The translations under genes and the position numbers were made by a program. Under the pieces are notes generated by a model. That model saw only the letters and a program-made list of their open reading frames with translations, did not search any database and was not told where the DNA came from. Of a stretch of DNA of 64,000 nt, positions 1-12,248 are shown piece by piece. Each line of letters opens with the position of its first letter. The stretch's first letter is position 1. This DNA is from Sabellastarte sp. h YS-2021 (taxonomy: Eukaryota; Annelida; Polychaeta; Sabellida; Sabellidae). Location: assembly GCA_964017235.1 (NCBI GenBank), contig OZ024930.1:24184614-24248613 (forward strand). Direction: 5' to 3'.

Positions 1-1395
1 GAAAATTCACAGGATAAATTTTAATGACATCCTGAATTCTGACTTAATCAAACATCCTCACAAGACAGCAAGTTTACTCAGTCACCAGTAAACACCAGTT
101 AACACCTTGCGCAACATTCTTGACAGGCACCCTCCAGTTAGTAGAAAAGAAGTACCATTGCACTCTGACAAAGGCTTCATGAATTCAGACATCCTGTCAG
201 TAAAGCATCTGAAGCTTAAGTATGAGTGTGTATGGAGCAGGGAAAATTCTGCAATTAACTGCAGTAGATATTGTGTAGAAAGAGAAACGGTACTCCTTAA
301 AATTTGACATAGCTGCTTCTATGGACTCAGGTAAGGCTGTTACTCTCACATTATCGGCATGGAAGGCACTGTGCTGATGTGGATCAAATCTTATCTCACA
401 AATCGCAGACAGAAGGTTAAATTGGGCAATAGCTTTTTGGATGCCTTCTCACTTCCTTATGGGGTACCTCAAGGTTCTGTCCTGGGTCCACTGCTTTTCA
501 CTCTTTACACTACCCTTCCTCAGCGATATAATTTCCAGTTTTAATGTTACCATCATCTTTATGCCAGTGACATCCAAATATACTTAGCACTCAATTCCAG
601 GAACTTTGATTCTAGTATTGCTGAGCTCACTGAATATCTTGCTGGCGTTCAAAAATGGATGGATGGTGTCAGATTGAAACTTAATCCAGAGAAGACAGAA
701 TTTACTGCCATTGGCGATGGACAGGCCAGGGAGTCAATTACGAAAAAATTTCCCACCCAATTTCTTGGAAATTCAATCTGCCGTACTAATGAAGTTAAGA
801 ATTTAGGTGTTACTTTTGATTCTGGAAACACCTTTGTCAGTCATATAACCAAGGTTTGTTTGCTACTACCATCTCAAAGATTTCAGATGCATTTGTAAAT
901 TTCTCAGTGTGGAGACTGCAGCCCCGCTGGCAAACTCAATGATCAGTAGTCGAATTGACTACTGCAATATCCTACTTTAAGGTGTGAATAAATACAATGT
1001 GGCTAAGCTCCAAAAGATTCAAAATGCCCTTTGTAGAATTGTTTTCAGACTTGATAGAACAAGCCATGTTACTTCTTATCTGCAAAAACTACACTGGCTC
1101 CCCATTTCATACAGTATCCTGTTCAAATATAATCTTATTACATTCAAGGCTATCAAATTCTCCCAACCAACATACTTATCATCCTTAATCAAATCCAGTG
1201 GCCTTACTGGTGGAAATCAGCTTTCCTTTCTTCAGTTCGTCCTAAGGAGTCCATTGGTAGGCGAGGTTTTGCAATGGCTTCTCCCACTGAATGGAACAGA
1301 CTCCCGCAATCTGTCCGATCACAGATCACAAAAATAGGGTTTCGAAGCCAGTTAAAGACCTACTTGTTTAGACTTGCATACCCTCCACCATAGTA
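1..1395 (+). pseudogene. CR1/L2-like LINE relic, RT and C-terminal part
   Basis: Broken non-LTR retrotransposon ORF2 read in several frames. At 1-307 the linker upstream of the RT is recognisable (DLIKHPHKTASLL, NILDRHPPV). At 359-540 is the RT segment WIKSYLTNRRQKV...PYGVPQGSVLGPLLF, with the PQGS motif of RT block 4. At 659-898 come LKLNPEKTEF and KNLGVTFD. From 984 onward are the C-terminal segments LQKIQNALCRIVF and LHWLPISY, ending with WNRLPQSVRSQ near 1300 and a TAG at 1335. Several frameshifts and stops separate these pieces, and the 5' part lies outside the window. Family assignment rests on the typical PQGSVLGPLLF and LHWLPI motifs. Confidence 0.8.
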
Positions 1396-2129
1396 TATTT
1401 CCCCTTGTGGGCGCTAAATTTGGATCTTGACCCAGCATGTCCCTCGACTTTCCCTTCTTTGCCTCAAGTGCATTTGAGAATGTTGCGTCAATTTTGCACT
1501 ATATAAATGTTTCTATTCTATTCTTTTCTATCACCAACTACACTAGAATATTACCTAGTTTTACAAAGCTGATCTGTAAACTCTCAAGGCCTGATGCACC
1601 GGACATACCAATAATGCATCAATTTCAGCAGGTTTTGAATGCTTCTGTAAAAAATTTGTGTTTTGAATTTCTGATTATTACGTTTGGATTTTATTTTGCT
1701 ATTACTTTCCCTACCTGAAGTTTCCTGCAAACTTGTAGTTTCTCTGATTCTATTGTTTTTGAATATGACCTGATTCACGTAATGTAGTCAAAGATGGAAA
1801 ATTTCTACTAGTTTCAACCTCAGAGTCGCTCTCAGAACTAGAAACATTGAATTTACTTGGTTTTTTACCACAGGTTTGTAAGAATTCTGTCTAATTAACT
1901 TTGACTGTTTGTATGCTTGATGATGTTCCTTTTTGTGTCCTCCCCTGGTTTCCTTGACTTGCTGCTCCACAATGTCCAAATGCTGATTCACCCATTACAT
2001 ACAAAATTCTAAACCAAGGTCAACCAGCTTACCTATGAGAATTAATTCACCCCTACAGCTCTTCCAGAAATACAAGGCGAAGCACCCCTAAAATTTAATT
2101 CCTTGATATCCCCACTTTTGACCGTAGAG

Positions 2130-2415
2130 TTCATAAATCAAACAAACACTTTTCTAATTCTTTCAGTCACTATGTCCCAGTTCTTTCACCTTCCAAATAC
2201 AAAATGACCCCTCTGTCACATCATTCAGGAAACACCTCAAAACCCACCTCTTCAACTCCAGTATCCCAACTTAATCTTCTTCCCTTTTGGTGACACCCAT
2301 AACTCTGGATCGCTGACCTTGACCGCCCCTCGACTTATGATAAATGAAGTTTGTTAACCAGCACACTGAAGATATTGCGCTAGCAAAGCAGTAGATTAGA
2401 TTAGATTAGAATACA
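2130..2415 (+). pseudogene. 3' end of a second CR1/L2-like LINE with TTAGA tail
   Basis: A frame around 2205-2262 reads like SVTSFRKHLKTHLFNSS, the standard last residues of CR1/L2-type ORF2. About 130 bases later the segment ends in a short ATTAG microsatellite (2393-2411), which is how several such LINE families terminate. No RT domain remains. The 730 bases between it and the preceding relic (1396-2130) hold nothing I recognise. Confidence 0.55.
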
Positions 2416-3727
2416 ACTATAAAAAGGATAACTCTATTGGTAACATTATATTAAACAAATATTAAACCCATATGCCAAAAACATTTCACTTTTTAAAAAA
2501 AATTAAAAACTGCATTTTCCTGATGCAATAATTTTCTTTGAACTAAATAATTTTCACTTCAAGCAAGTTTGAATTTTGTATCTTCAAATATTGTATATAA
2601 AAAGTTCACACACATTCTTTTGTTCAAACTTTGCAGAGGTGTTCACAATAGGGGTTATTATATATGAACTATTGTAAATGGCAACATTTATAGTAGCTAG
2701 TTTTTTGTTGGCATTGTTAAACTATGTTCACATTAAAAAGTGTAATGTTTGATGACAATATTTCAAAAAACTTCTGGTAAAGTTAAAGCTAATTTTATAT
2801 TTAGATGTCCTTAATTGTTTGAATAAAAAAAAGTCATAGTAGTTACATACCTCAGCTTAGCAATTATAGCAGACAAACGTTTTCAGAATTTAGAGTTTAG
2901 CTGTAATGTCGCAATTTACTGAGTTACTTATACTGGAATCGTCTAATATAACTTGATTACATGTCATGATTATTGATTAAGGTAATTGTTTTGGTAGATA
3001 TTAATTGATTAACACTTGTAGTAAATTAAATATTTATGCCCTGTTCATACTACAGGCGGTAGGTTCCAAGGTTATAGGTTTTACTCCACAGTGGAACCAC
3101 CTCCAAATATGCCTCAAACCCGAGGTTAAAGGTGTTGGGCCAAATGCCCTTGTCCTTCAGCTATGTCCATTTATCTTCACTCACCTTGTGTCGCCATGTT
3201 ACTTCGAAAGAAACTTTGTATATGCCTATAACCACGGGTTATAATGTCTGTAGTGTGAATGTCGTGTTAGTCATGAAATCCAAACTTGTTGATTGGTATG
3301 ATTCTATCCATTCTCTGAAAGTGTTGCCCAAACTGATGTAACCTCAAAGCTTGTTGTATTTTAACCAATGCTTCACATTTGCTATTTATAATATACAAAA
3401 CCTTCTAATTAGAATCTTGTGTGAAAGTGATTACCTCCTAGTTGGGCACTGGGGTGCGGCATCTACCTCAGTTGACTTTGATTTAAAACATTTATACATA
3501 ACCTATATAGATATACATAAATTATCACTAATTGGATTATTGATTGAGGTCACCTTTCTTTGGCAACAAGTAAGTTTCATTTGGCATTCTTAAACTCAAA
3601 TATTTTAAGGCCACCCTATGTATTAACTGTAGTAACTTCTGCAACTTCATGTATGGACAGCAAATTCAGTAAATATATGTAAATAAACTTTAGTTGCAAT
3701 CTTGTGTTAAGGGGGCCTTTATACCCT
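2416..3727. other. AT-rich stretch without recognisable gene
   Basis: No coding signal or element ends seen. The 3342-3431 part recurs at 4596-4685 (see the repeat entry). Confidence 0.5.
3342..3431 (+). repeat. 90-bp direct repeat, left copy
   Basis: The stretch beginning CCTCAAAGCTTGTTGTA and ending CTTGTGTGAAAGTGA recurs at 4595-4684 in the same orientation with a few substitutions. The two copies bracket the GC-rich element at 3728-4412 but lie well outside its termini. Confidence 0.8.
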
Positions 3728-4412
3728 TGTTCCACCAAAGGATTAAGCCCCGATCCTGTCGGCGACCCTTAATCGTGGACAGTCGGTGAAAAAAAAACAA
3801 AAATGGGCGGGAAAACTGGATCGGTTTCAAAGTCTGGGATTAAGTACAGATCGTCCTCAGGAAGCCTCAGGACGCCTCAGGCGGCCCCAGACAGTCCCTA
3901 ACTGGTCTGGGACTAAGAACCGACTAAGCCATTTTTCTGGTCGGTTTGAACCACGATCCTGTCGTAGACAAACCGACTGGGTCCCAGGATGCCTCAGGCC
4001 ACCTGGGACTAAGCCCCGACTAACCCACGATTAAGTCCCGACCCCACAAGGTGTCCTGAGGCGTCCCCAGGCGTCCCCAGACCGAGATAGCCGATTCTTG
4101 TTTTGCAATGGGACTAAGGGTCGCAGGAGGCCTGGGACTAAGGGTCGGCGACTAAGGCTCGCAGGCGGCCTGGGACAACATAGGACTGTGTAAATTTGGT
4201 CTGAGGAGGCCTGGGGAAGCCTGGGACTGGACATTTTGTTTATGGCGGGAAAAATAATCAGTTGGGGTCGGGAGAAATATCAAACATGTTTGATTTTTCA
4301 CACAGCCTCAACAGACCACAACCGACCCTTACAGGACGCCTGGGACTAAGCAAATTTTTGAAACCAACCCTCAAAAACCCTTAATCGGGAGCCTTAGTCG
4401 TGTGGTGGAACA
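3728..4412. mobile_element. GC-rich non-autonomous DNA transposon with foldback-like interior
   Basis: The 685-bp segment starts TGTTCCACCA and ends with its exact reverse complement TGGTGGAACA. The inverted similarity extends about 30 bases inward (GATTAAGC against CTTAGTC on the other side). The interior is strikingly G+C-rich against AT-rich flanks. It is packed with variants of CCTGGGACTAAG and GGCGTCC/GGACGCC in both orientations, so it can fold on itself. No protein is encoded: the open frames at 3786-4034 and 4031-4234 are low-complexity products of the repeats. No clear target-site duplication was found, so the superfamily is open. Confidence 0.68.
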
Positions 4413-4594
4413 CCCACATAAGCAGTTTTCTTCCAAATTTAAAGGTGACCTCAAACTCTTAAAAAGATGCCTTTTTAGTATTGTATATAAATTTAGAAAT
4501 TAAAAGAATATTATATCCCATGTGTGCATTTCATTGTTCTGTGTTATCTCTATGCTGTCATATTGTCATGGTTCATCTGAAGGGGCACTGGTCA

Positions 4595-4684
4595 CCTCAA
4601 AGCTTGTTGTACTTTAACCAATACTTCACATTGGCTATTTATAATAATACAAAACCTTCTAATTAGAATCTTGTGTGAAAGTGA
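4595..4684 (+). repeat. 90-bp direct repeat, right copy
   Basis: Second copy of the repeat at 3342-3431, about 1.25 kb downstream. It is too long and too far from the element termini to be a target-site duplication, so an older local duplication is likely. Confidence 0.8.
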
Positions 4685-4689
4685 CAGAT

Positions 4690-5340
4690 ATTTAGCTCTT
4701 AGTCAAACTGAATAACAAGTATAAAATTCAAAGGTGGAAATTAATGTCCATGTCAACAGCTAAGGTCATATCAGGACTGTCTCCTCAATGAACACCATAT
4801 GTCACGAGGTTGAGTACATTCATCATTCCTACAGCACTTGAAGCATTGCTAATGAAATAAAATGCTGTGTAATATCTCTAAATATTTTATTGATCTCAGT
4901 AATTTGAGTTAGAATGCTTTGCTTGAAAATTTTTAGGTTGTTATAAAAGCTTAAAATTTTTTAATTTATTCCGGTTACAAGATCTTATTGACACAAATGT
5001 TATCATAAATTAGACTTTTAATATATGCCAAAAATAATTTACATAAAGGAATAATTCCAATTAAAAATTACAATAAATATTTAAAAAGATATGTTTAAGC
5101 AAAAGTTACAAGCACTTGCGTAAACTTTTTTGATTATTTGCTGAAAATAAGGTCCTTTTTATCAAATTAGCAAATTAATAAAGTACCAAAAGATATAAAG
5201 CTTACACACAATATTGATAATACAGTTTTGCCTAAATAAATTCAGGTTATGAAAATTGTTAAACTTTCAGTTGCAAATAGGTTGAGAAACCATAGAAACC
5301 ATTGCATACTTTGAAATTGATTGTCAAATATTTTTTTCGG
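4690..5340 (-). repeat. Segment shared with 13210-13348 and 19853-20245
   Basis: The order of motifs here (GTCATATCAGGACT, the ATTCATCATT stretch, then GGTTGTTATAAAA and CAAATTCAGGTTATGAAAATT-like text) recurs around both edges of the Penelope-like insertion. It is the upstream part (in plus coordinates) of the older duplicated block that also contains the terminal exon. No gene is seen in it. Confidence 0.7.
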
Positions 5341-5500
5341 GGGGGGGGGGGGATTTCTTAATTAATTTTGAAGAACTAATGCGTATGACTACAAAACTGT
5401 TCCATATCTTTGTAAACACCCTAGAATATTAAAACAGCATAAAATATTAAATGCATTGAAAGTTTTTTAGATTTAAATTCAGTTACAGATCTTTAAGTTC
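5340..5500 (+). repeat. Detached 160-bp fragment of the tandem unit
   Basis: A poly-G run followed by GATTTCTTAATTAATTTTG and the text up to CAGATCTTTAAG repeats 5821-5980. It precedes the tandem array and marks one rearrangement junction. A short second copy of CAGATCTTTAAG sits at 5505-5517, where the array begins. Confidence 0.8.
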
Positions 5501-6330
5501 TGTAACAGATCTTTAAGCTTGAAATTCACTATATTTTGGATTACTTTATATGTGTGTCAAGTGGATATAAATTGCTTTTTACACACATTTTGTGGTAAAT
5601 TCTTATTGGGGTGAACTCAATATAGTGTGTGGATTTGCCATATACTGGATATTGTTCACATCTTGGAGGTAACAGAGTGGGAAATATTTTGAACAGGTGG
5701 ATACATGCATTGAATTGCTGCATATTGGATATTGTTCACATCTTGGAGCAATGCATCACTTTGTATGATGGTGGTGGTGGTAGGGGGTATTTCCAGTGCA
5801 AAATAAATGTAACTAACCTAGGGGGGGATTTCTTAATTAATTTTGAAGAACTAATGCGTATGACTACAAAACTGTTCCATATCTTTGTAAACACCCTAGA
5901 ATATTAAAACAGCACAAAATATTAAATGCATTGAAAGTTTTTTAGATTTAAATTCAGTTACAGATCTTTAAGGTCCACTCAGTAACTATCTATTTTCAAG
6001 AATTTCAAATCCCTTCCTTACCAGATAAAATCATTAACAAATCTTAGCATTTGTTTATCTTTTGAACTTGAAAGATCTATTAACACTCCAACGAAAAAAA
6101 AAACGAAATTACATGTAATTTCAATTTAAGAATGATAAGTTGAAAGAAATTATGAGAGAAAGCTATTCTGAATTAAATGTTAGGAAATAATTTGTTTGAA
6201 ATTCCAAACATCAATTATGTTTCAATTTACATCACTGTCTAAAAGGCAATATATACCCCTGGATATCAGAAAATCATCTTTAAAAATTCATATCTTGTCA
6301 ATGAATGAAACGCCATCTCTACATGTCATC

Positions 6331-6486
6331 TCAACCTCTGAACTTCACGACTACCAGAGCCGCCAGTGTAAACAGCAATATGTTGGATTCAAGCTTGCTT
6401 CCATGATTATTACAGAGCCCTTCTTGGCAGACGCTAACCTCTGATGCTGTGCTAGTCACATCGATTCCTGTAGATCCGACACTGGA
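6331..6486 (-). CDS. Ly6-like gene terminal exon 5C with GPI-type tail (tandem copy 1)
   Basis: Same structure as exon 5B, 3207 bp away: acceptor CTATTTTAG above 6486, 51 codons and a TGA at 6333-6331. It carries CQEGLCNNH and a C-terminal hydrophobic segment suited to GPI attachment. Compared with 5A over the 31 alignable codons, 14 codons change the amino acid and one is synonymous, while framing, acceptor and the LCNNH core are kept. That suggests either rapid adaptive change or relaxed constraint. It is the last recognisable exon of the gene within the window. Confidence 0.7.
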   Translation of the reverse strand, partial: SSVGSTGIDVTSTASEVSVCQEGLCNNHGSKLESNILLFTLAALVVVKFRG

Positions 6487-7792
6487 CTAAAATAGAAAGC
6501 AAACAAGGGATTTATAAGTTGTTGAAATGTGAACTATGTATTACTTAAGTTTATTAGGTAATACTAGTAAATTTAGTTGTTGATCCACATTACGTTATTA
6601 TGATGAACTGTGATTATTAGACTAATTCTTGGTTCTAGCATGACCTGCAATTAATACACTGAAACAGTCACACATCCAAGTACTTAAGTGATGAGATAGG
6701 TACTCGTTACATTGCACCACAAGCCATGAAACTCTGGTGACAAATAAAATGAAAAAGAAAATAAAAACTGATCTCCAGAAGCTTGAGCCTGGCTTGAGCT
6801 CATGCTTAATTATTCCTAAAGCTGTTCTGTGGATGGGCCCATTCCACAATGGTGCTCTTAAAGTGAAATACCTCGACAACTGTTTTAAGAGAAAAAAATA
6901 TACATAGAAAAAGAAATCTTGGTATGTTATAAAATGTGTATTTAATTGCTTTAATATAAACTACATGTTCATTCGAGTGAACATAAAATCAAGCTGTACT
7001 CTGCCGGTGATTTAAAGACAAGTAGGAGGTAAAATGGTCATGAAACAGTCCCTAGATTGTCAAAGTACTAGTTCTTAGCCTGTGTTTCAACACTGGTTTA
7101 TGTTAATTATACTGTTGTACCAAAAGACTGTACTTAAAACATTAATAAAGCACAAGATATTGGACTTCATAGCTTATTCTTCATAATGTATATAGTTTAT
7201 TATTTGACTATAAATTCAAGCTTCAAAACTTTGTATAGATTATTAACATAATACTGTATATACATATTTTATGTTTATTCATTGCTTTTGCCATTGTATT
7301 ATACATGCATGGTGTCTCATCATATTATCATCATTATTAAGCATTGCTTTGGACGCTGGCAGTAACTATCTAATTGATCACATTACAGATATGTTATAAT
7401 ATCAATATTGAACATATTGAACAGATCTGAACATATTTTATCTTCTCTTTTAGGTTATATTGGGTAGTTGGATCTGGTATATTTCTAATTAAATACTTTG
7501 ACAGTCAAGAGCCATATATTACATTGGCCTAGTTATTATCCATACAACCTGGTCCATCTTGACCTGGGGTTCTTCACTGTCCGCTTGAATCTTATGTTTT
7601 TATCTTTTCTTTATTAACTATTACCTTTATTAAATTTAAATTGGTTTTTACATTGTAAATGTGGCAGGTCGCTTTTGAATTATGTTGTTGGCCATTGGTG
7701 GCTGGTGTCCATCGAGGCTCTATGAAATATGGATGTGAACTTGGTTTAAGCTTGAACATGGCTTTTTAATTCACACTGCGAGTCAGCTTTAT

Positions 7793-8122
7793 ATGGGCTC
7801 AGATATGGAGACGTGCCCAATTGCCGGGGTCCCATCTTTGGGACTCATGCGAGTGGCCATGGTTATGTGTCTGCTTCAATTCAAATTCTCTTGGACAGAT
7901 TCCCTCTGTGATATAAACCATATACTGAATCCTGCTGCTGTGGGCATTTCTTCATTGGATCACAGTGGCTGGTTTCGTCGGGTGTCAGATCTTGATCTTA
8001 AAACTATTTTAGTGGGTGCCTCTTTGCATCTTAATCGCCTATTTCATCTCATTTTACTGGTAACTTTTATGCTGTTTAGTCATATTACTCCTAATTTCTC
8101 AATTATGCTTTGCTTCAGATAG
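7793..8122 (+). CDS. Unrecognised 109-residue open frame in tandem copy 1
   Basis: Open frame opening MGSDMETCPIAGV with a hydrophobic C-terminal third (LFHLILLVTFMLF). It is repeated at 11014-11343 with three residue differences in this copy pair. I do not recognise a domain, and no splice or promoter signal was found. Since the copies are recent, conservation of the frame is not evidence of function. It may be a transposon fragment or chance. Confidence 0.15.
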   Translation: MGSDMETCPIAGVPSLGLMRVAMVMCLLQFKFSWTDSLCDINHILNPAAVGISSLDHSGWFRRVSDLDLKTILVGASLHLNRLFHLILLVTFMLFSHITPNFSIMLCFR

Positions 8123-8723
8123 TAAATGGTTTCAAACCAGGCTTCTCTGGGTACATATTGGTCCTTTATTCATAATGTACTCTTCAAAAGCTTCTGGGTT
8201 GGTTTTCAACCAAGTTTTGGCCTTATTTTACTAGTACCTTTACTAGTAGATTTATATAATAAATTACCATTTGCGTTTAAATTATAGACTATTTTAACAT
8301 GTTAAGTTATATACTACCAAACAGTCAATGAATAGTAGAATAAATTATATATTATATATTCATCCTACTTTGGGGTTTTATTACTCTGGTTTTCCCCTGG
8401 GGAATGACAAAATTAAAAATCCAAAAGTTGGGTTCTTACTATCTTCATCTTGTATAAAAAGTGTAAGCAAAATGGCATTGGGTTCCATTGTACTTGTAGT
8501 CCTATGTGATTTCTGTGTGACCCTTTTTTCCTTGTGGGAGATTTTGCCTCGGGCTTAAATCAAGTCATTTATAGCTTTGATTTTTGCTGCAAGTCTGGCA
8601 TCGTTCGTGTGGAGAAAGTTTTCATGGGTTAATATGTGACCTTTATTGTCTTTATCTCATATTGGCTCATAGGTCATATCACTTACTTGGGTAAAATCTG
8701 TTCTTGATATGTTTTTGACTCTT

Positions 8724-11700
8724 GCTTGAAATTCACTATATTTTGGATTACTTTATATGTGTGTCAAGTGGATATAAATTGCTTTTTACACACATTTTGT
8801 GGTAAATTCTTATTGGGGTGAACTCAATATAGTGTGTGGATTTGCCATATACTGGATATTGTTCACATCTTGGAGGTAACAGAGTGGGAAATATTTTGAA
8901 CAGGTGGATACATACATTGAATTGCTGCATATTGGATATTGTTCACATCTTGGAGCAATGCATCACTTTGTATGATGGTGGTGGTGGTAGGGGGTATTTC
9001 CAGTGCAAAATAAATGTAACTAACCTAGGGGGGGATTTCTTAATTAATTTTGAAGAACTAATGCGTATGACTACAAAACTTTTCCATATCTTTGTAAACA
9101 CCCTAGAATATTAAAACAGCGTAAAATATTAAATGCATTGAAAGTTTTTTAGATTTAAATTCAGTTACAGATCTTTAAGGTCCACTCAGTAACTATCTAT
9201 TTTCAAGAATTTCAAATCCCTTCCTTACCAGATAACATCATTAACAAATCTTAGCATTTGTTTATCTTTTGAACTTGAAAGATCTATTAACACTCCAACG
9301 AAAAAAAAAATGAAATTACATGTAATTTCAATTTAAGAATGATAAGTTGAAAGAAATTATGAGAGAAAGCTATTCTGAATTAAATGTTAGGAAATAATTT
9401 GTTTGAAATTCCAAAGATCAATTATGTTTCAATTTACATCACTGTCTAAAAGGCAATATATACCCCTGGATATCAGAAAATCATCTTTAAAAATTCATAT
9501 CTTGTCAATGAATGAAACGCCATCTCTACATGCCATCTCAACCTCTGAACTTCACGACTACCAGAGCCGCCAGTGTAAACAGCAATATGTTGGATTCAAG
9601 CTTGCTTCCATGATTATTACAGAGCCCTTCTTGGCAGACACTAACCTCTGATGCTGTGCTAGTCACATCTATTCCTGTAGATCCGACACTGGACTAAAAT
9701 AGAAAGCAAACAAGGGATTTATAAGTTGTTGAAATGTGAACTATGTATTACTTATTACTTATTACTTAAGTTTATTAGGTAATACTAATAAATTTAGTTG
9801 TTGATCCACATTACATTATTATGATGAACTGTGATTATTAGACTAATTCTTGGTTTTAGCATGACCTGCAATTAATGCACTGAAACAGTCACACATCCAA
9901 GTACTTAAGTGATGAGATAGGTACTCATTACATTGCACCACAAGCCATGAAACTCTGGTGACAAATAAAATGAAAAAGAAAATAAAAACTGATCTCCAGA
10001 AGCTTGAGCCTGGCTTGAGCTCATGCTTAATTATTCCCAAAGCTGTTCTGTGGATGGGCCCATTCTACAATGGTGCTCTTAAAGTGAAATACCTCGACAA
10101 CTGTTTTAAGAGAAATAAATATACATAGAAAAAGAAATCTTGGTATGTTATAAAATGTGTATTTAATTGCTTTAATATAAACTACATGTTCATTCGAGTG
10201 AGCATAAAATCAAGCTGTACTCTGCCGGTGATTTAAAGACAAGTAGGAGGTAAAATGGTCATGAAACAGTCCCTAGATTGTCAAAGTACTAGTTCTTAGC
10301 CTGTGTTTCAACACTGGTTTATGTTAATTATACTGTTGTACCAAAAAACTGTACTTAAAACATCAATAAAGCACAAGATATTGGACTTCATAGCTTATTC
10401 TTCATAATGTATATAGTTTATTATTTGACTATAAATTCAAGCTTCAAAAGTCTGTATAGATTATTAACATAATACTGTATATACATATTTTATGTTTATT
10501 CATTGTTTTTGCCATTGTATTATACATGCATGGTGTCTCATCATATTATCATCATTATTAAGCATTGCTTTGGACGCTGGCAGTAATTATCTAATTGATC
10601 ACATTACAGATATGTTATAATATCAATATTGAACATATTGAACAGATCTGAACATATTTTATCTTCTCTTTTAGGTTATATTGGGTAGTTGGATCTGGTA
10701 TATTTCTAATTAAATACTTTGACAGTCAAGAGCCATATATTACATTGGCCTAGTTATTATCCATACAACCTGGTCCATCTTGACCTGGGGTTCTTCACTG
10801 TCCACTTGAATCTTATGTTTTTATCTTTTCTTTATTAACTATTACCTTTATTAAATTTAAATTGGTTTTTACATTGTAAATGTGGCAGGTCGCTTTTGAA
10901 TTATGTTGTTGGCCATTGGTGGCTGGTGTCCATCGAGGCTCTATGAAATATGGACGTGAACTTGGTTTAAGCTTGAACATGGCTTTTTAATTCACACTGC
11001 GAGTCAGCTTTATATGGGCTCAGATATGGAGACGTGCCCAATTGCCGGGGTCCCATCTTTGGGACTCATGCGAGTGGCCATGGTTATGTGTCTGCTTCAA
11101 TTCAAATTCTCTTGGACAGATTCCCTCTGTGATATAAACCATATACTGAATCCTGCTGCTGTGGGCATTTCTTCATTGGATCACAGTGGCTGGTTTCGTC
11201 GCGTGTCAGATCTTGATCTTAAAACTATTTTAGTGGGTGCCTCTTTGCATCTTAATCGCCTATTTCATCTCATTTTACTGGTAACTTTTATGCTGTTTAG
11301 TCATATTACTCCTAATTTCTCACTTATGCTTTACTTCAGATAGTAAATGGTTTCAAACCAGGCTTCTCTGGGTACATATTGGTCCTTTATTCATAATGTA
11401 CTCTTCAAAAGCTTCTGGGTTGGTTTTCAACCAAGTTTTGGCCTTATTTTACTAGTACCTTTACTAGTAGATTTATATAATAAATTACCATTTGCGTTTA
11501 AATTATAGACTATTTTAACATGTTAAGTTATATACTACCAAACAGTCAATGAATAGTAGAATAAATTATATATTATATATTCATCCTACTTTGGGGTTTT
11601 ATTCCTCTGGTTTTCCCCTGGGGAATGACAAAATTAAAAATCCAAAAGTTGGGTTCTTACTATCTTCATCTTGTATAAAAAGTGTAAGCAAAATGGCATT

Positions 11701-11944
11701 GGGTTCCATTGTACTTGTAGTCCTATGTGATTTCTGTGTGACCCTTTTTTCCTTGTGGGAGATTTTGCCTCGGGCTTAAATCAAGTCATTTATAGCTTTG
11801 ATTTTTGCTGCAAGTCTGGCATCGTTCGTGTGGAGAAAGTTTTCATGGGTTAATGTCTGACCTTTATTGTCTTTATCTCATCTTGGCTCATAGGTCATAT
11901 CACTTACTTGGGTAAAATTTGTTCTTGATAGGTTTTTGACTCTT
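8724..11944. repeat. 3.2-kb tandem repeat, copy 2
   Basis: Second full copy, 3221 bp long. The extra 14 bases come from expansion of a TTACTTA motif near 9750. It contains terminal exon 5B and the second copy of the plus-strand frame at 11014-11343. Confidence 0.95.
9538..9693 (-). CDS. Ly6-like gene terminal exon 5B with GPI-type tail (tandem copy 2)
   Basis: Minus-strand acceptor CTATTTTAG, then 51 codons in phase 0 and TGA at 9540-9538. The peptide contains SVCQEGLCNNH followed by a hydrophobic run (ILLFTLAALVVV) and a short KFRG end, as expected of a GPI-anchor signal. It lies in the second copy of the 3.2-kb tandem repeat and encodes the same protein as 5C; the two exons differ at two positions, both synonymous. 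Relative to 5A the first Cys of the CYC motif is Ser, so a domain using this exon has nine cysteines and an unpaired partner for Cys 7. Whether it is used, or is a pseudo-exon, needs transcripts. Confidence 0.7.
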   Translation of the reverse strand, partial: SSVGSTGIDVTSTASEVSVCQEGLCNNHGSKLESNILLFTLAALVVVKFRG

Positions 11945-12248
11945 GCTTGAAATTCACTATATTTTGGATTACTTTATATGTGTGTCAAGTGGATATAAAT
12001 TGCTTTTTACACACATTTTGTGGTAAATTCTTATTGGGGTGAACTCAATATAGTGTGTGGATTTGCCATATACTGGATATTGTTCACATCTTGGCGGTAA
12101 CAGAGTGGGAAATATTTTGAACAGGTGGATACATACATTGAATTGCTGCATATTGGATATTGTTCACATCTTGGAGCAATGCATCACTTTGTATGATGGT
12201 GGTGGTGGTAGGGGGTATTTCCAGTGCAAAATAAATGTAACTAACCTA
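11945..12248. repeat. 3.2-kb tandem repeat, truncated copy 3
   Basis: The first 304 bases of the unit again. Identity stops at AACTAACCTA, where copies 1 and 2 continue with GGGGGGGATTTC but this copy changes to CCCCAAGC. That fixes the right edge of the array at about 12248. Confidence 0.92.

Larger units (their letters stand above)
5517..8723. repeat. 3.2-kb tandem repeat, copy 1
   Basis: First full copy of a direct tandem duplication with a period of 3207 bp, starting CTTGAAATTCACTATATT. It contains terminal exon 5C on the minus strand and a 109-codon plus-strand open frame at 7793-8122 of unknown meaning. Corresponding open frames recur at the same offset in copy 2 with very few differences, so the duplication is recent. 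Confidence 0.95.

Noticed and set aside
3786-4234. Two overlapping open frames in the GC-rich element, on opposite strands
   Set aside because: Low-complexity products of the GGGACTAAG/CAGGCGTCC repeats.
6622-6879. 85-codon minus-strand frame in the tandem unit, considered as another Ly6 exon
   Set aside because: No cysteine pattern of the family and no acceptor in phase; the copy at 9843-10040 starts at a different place.
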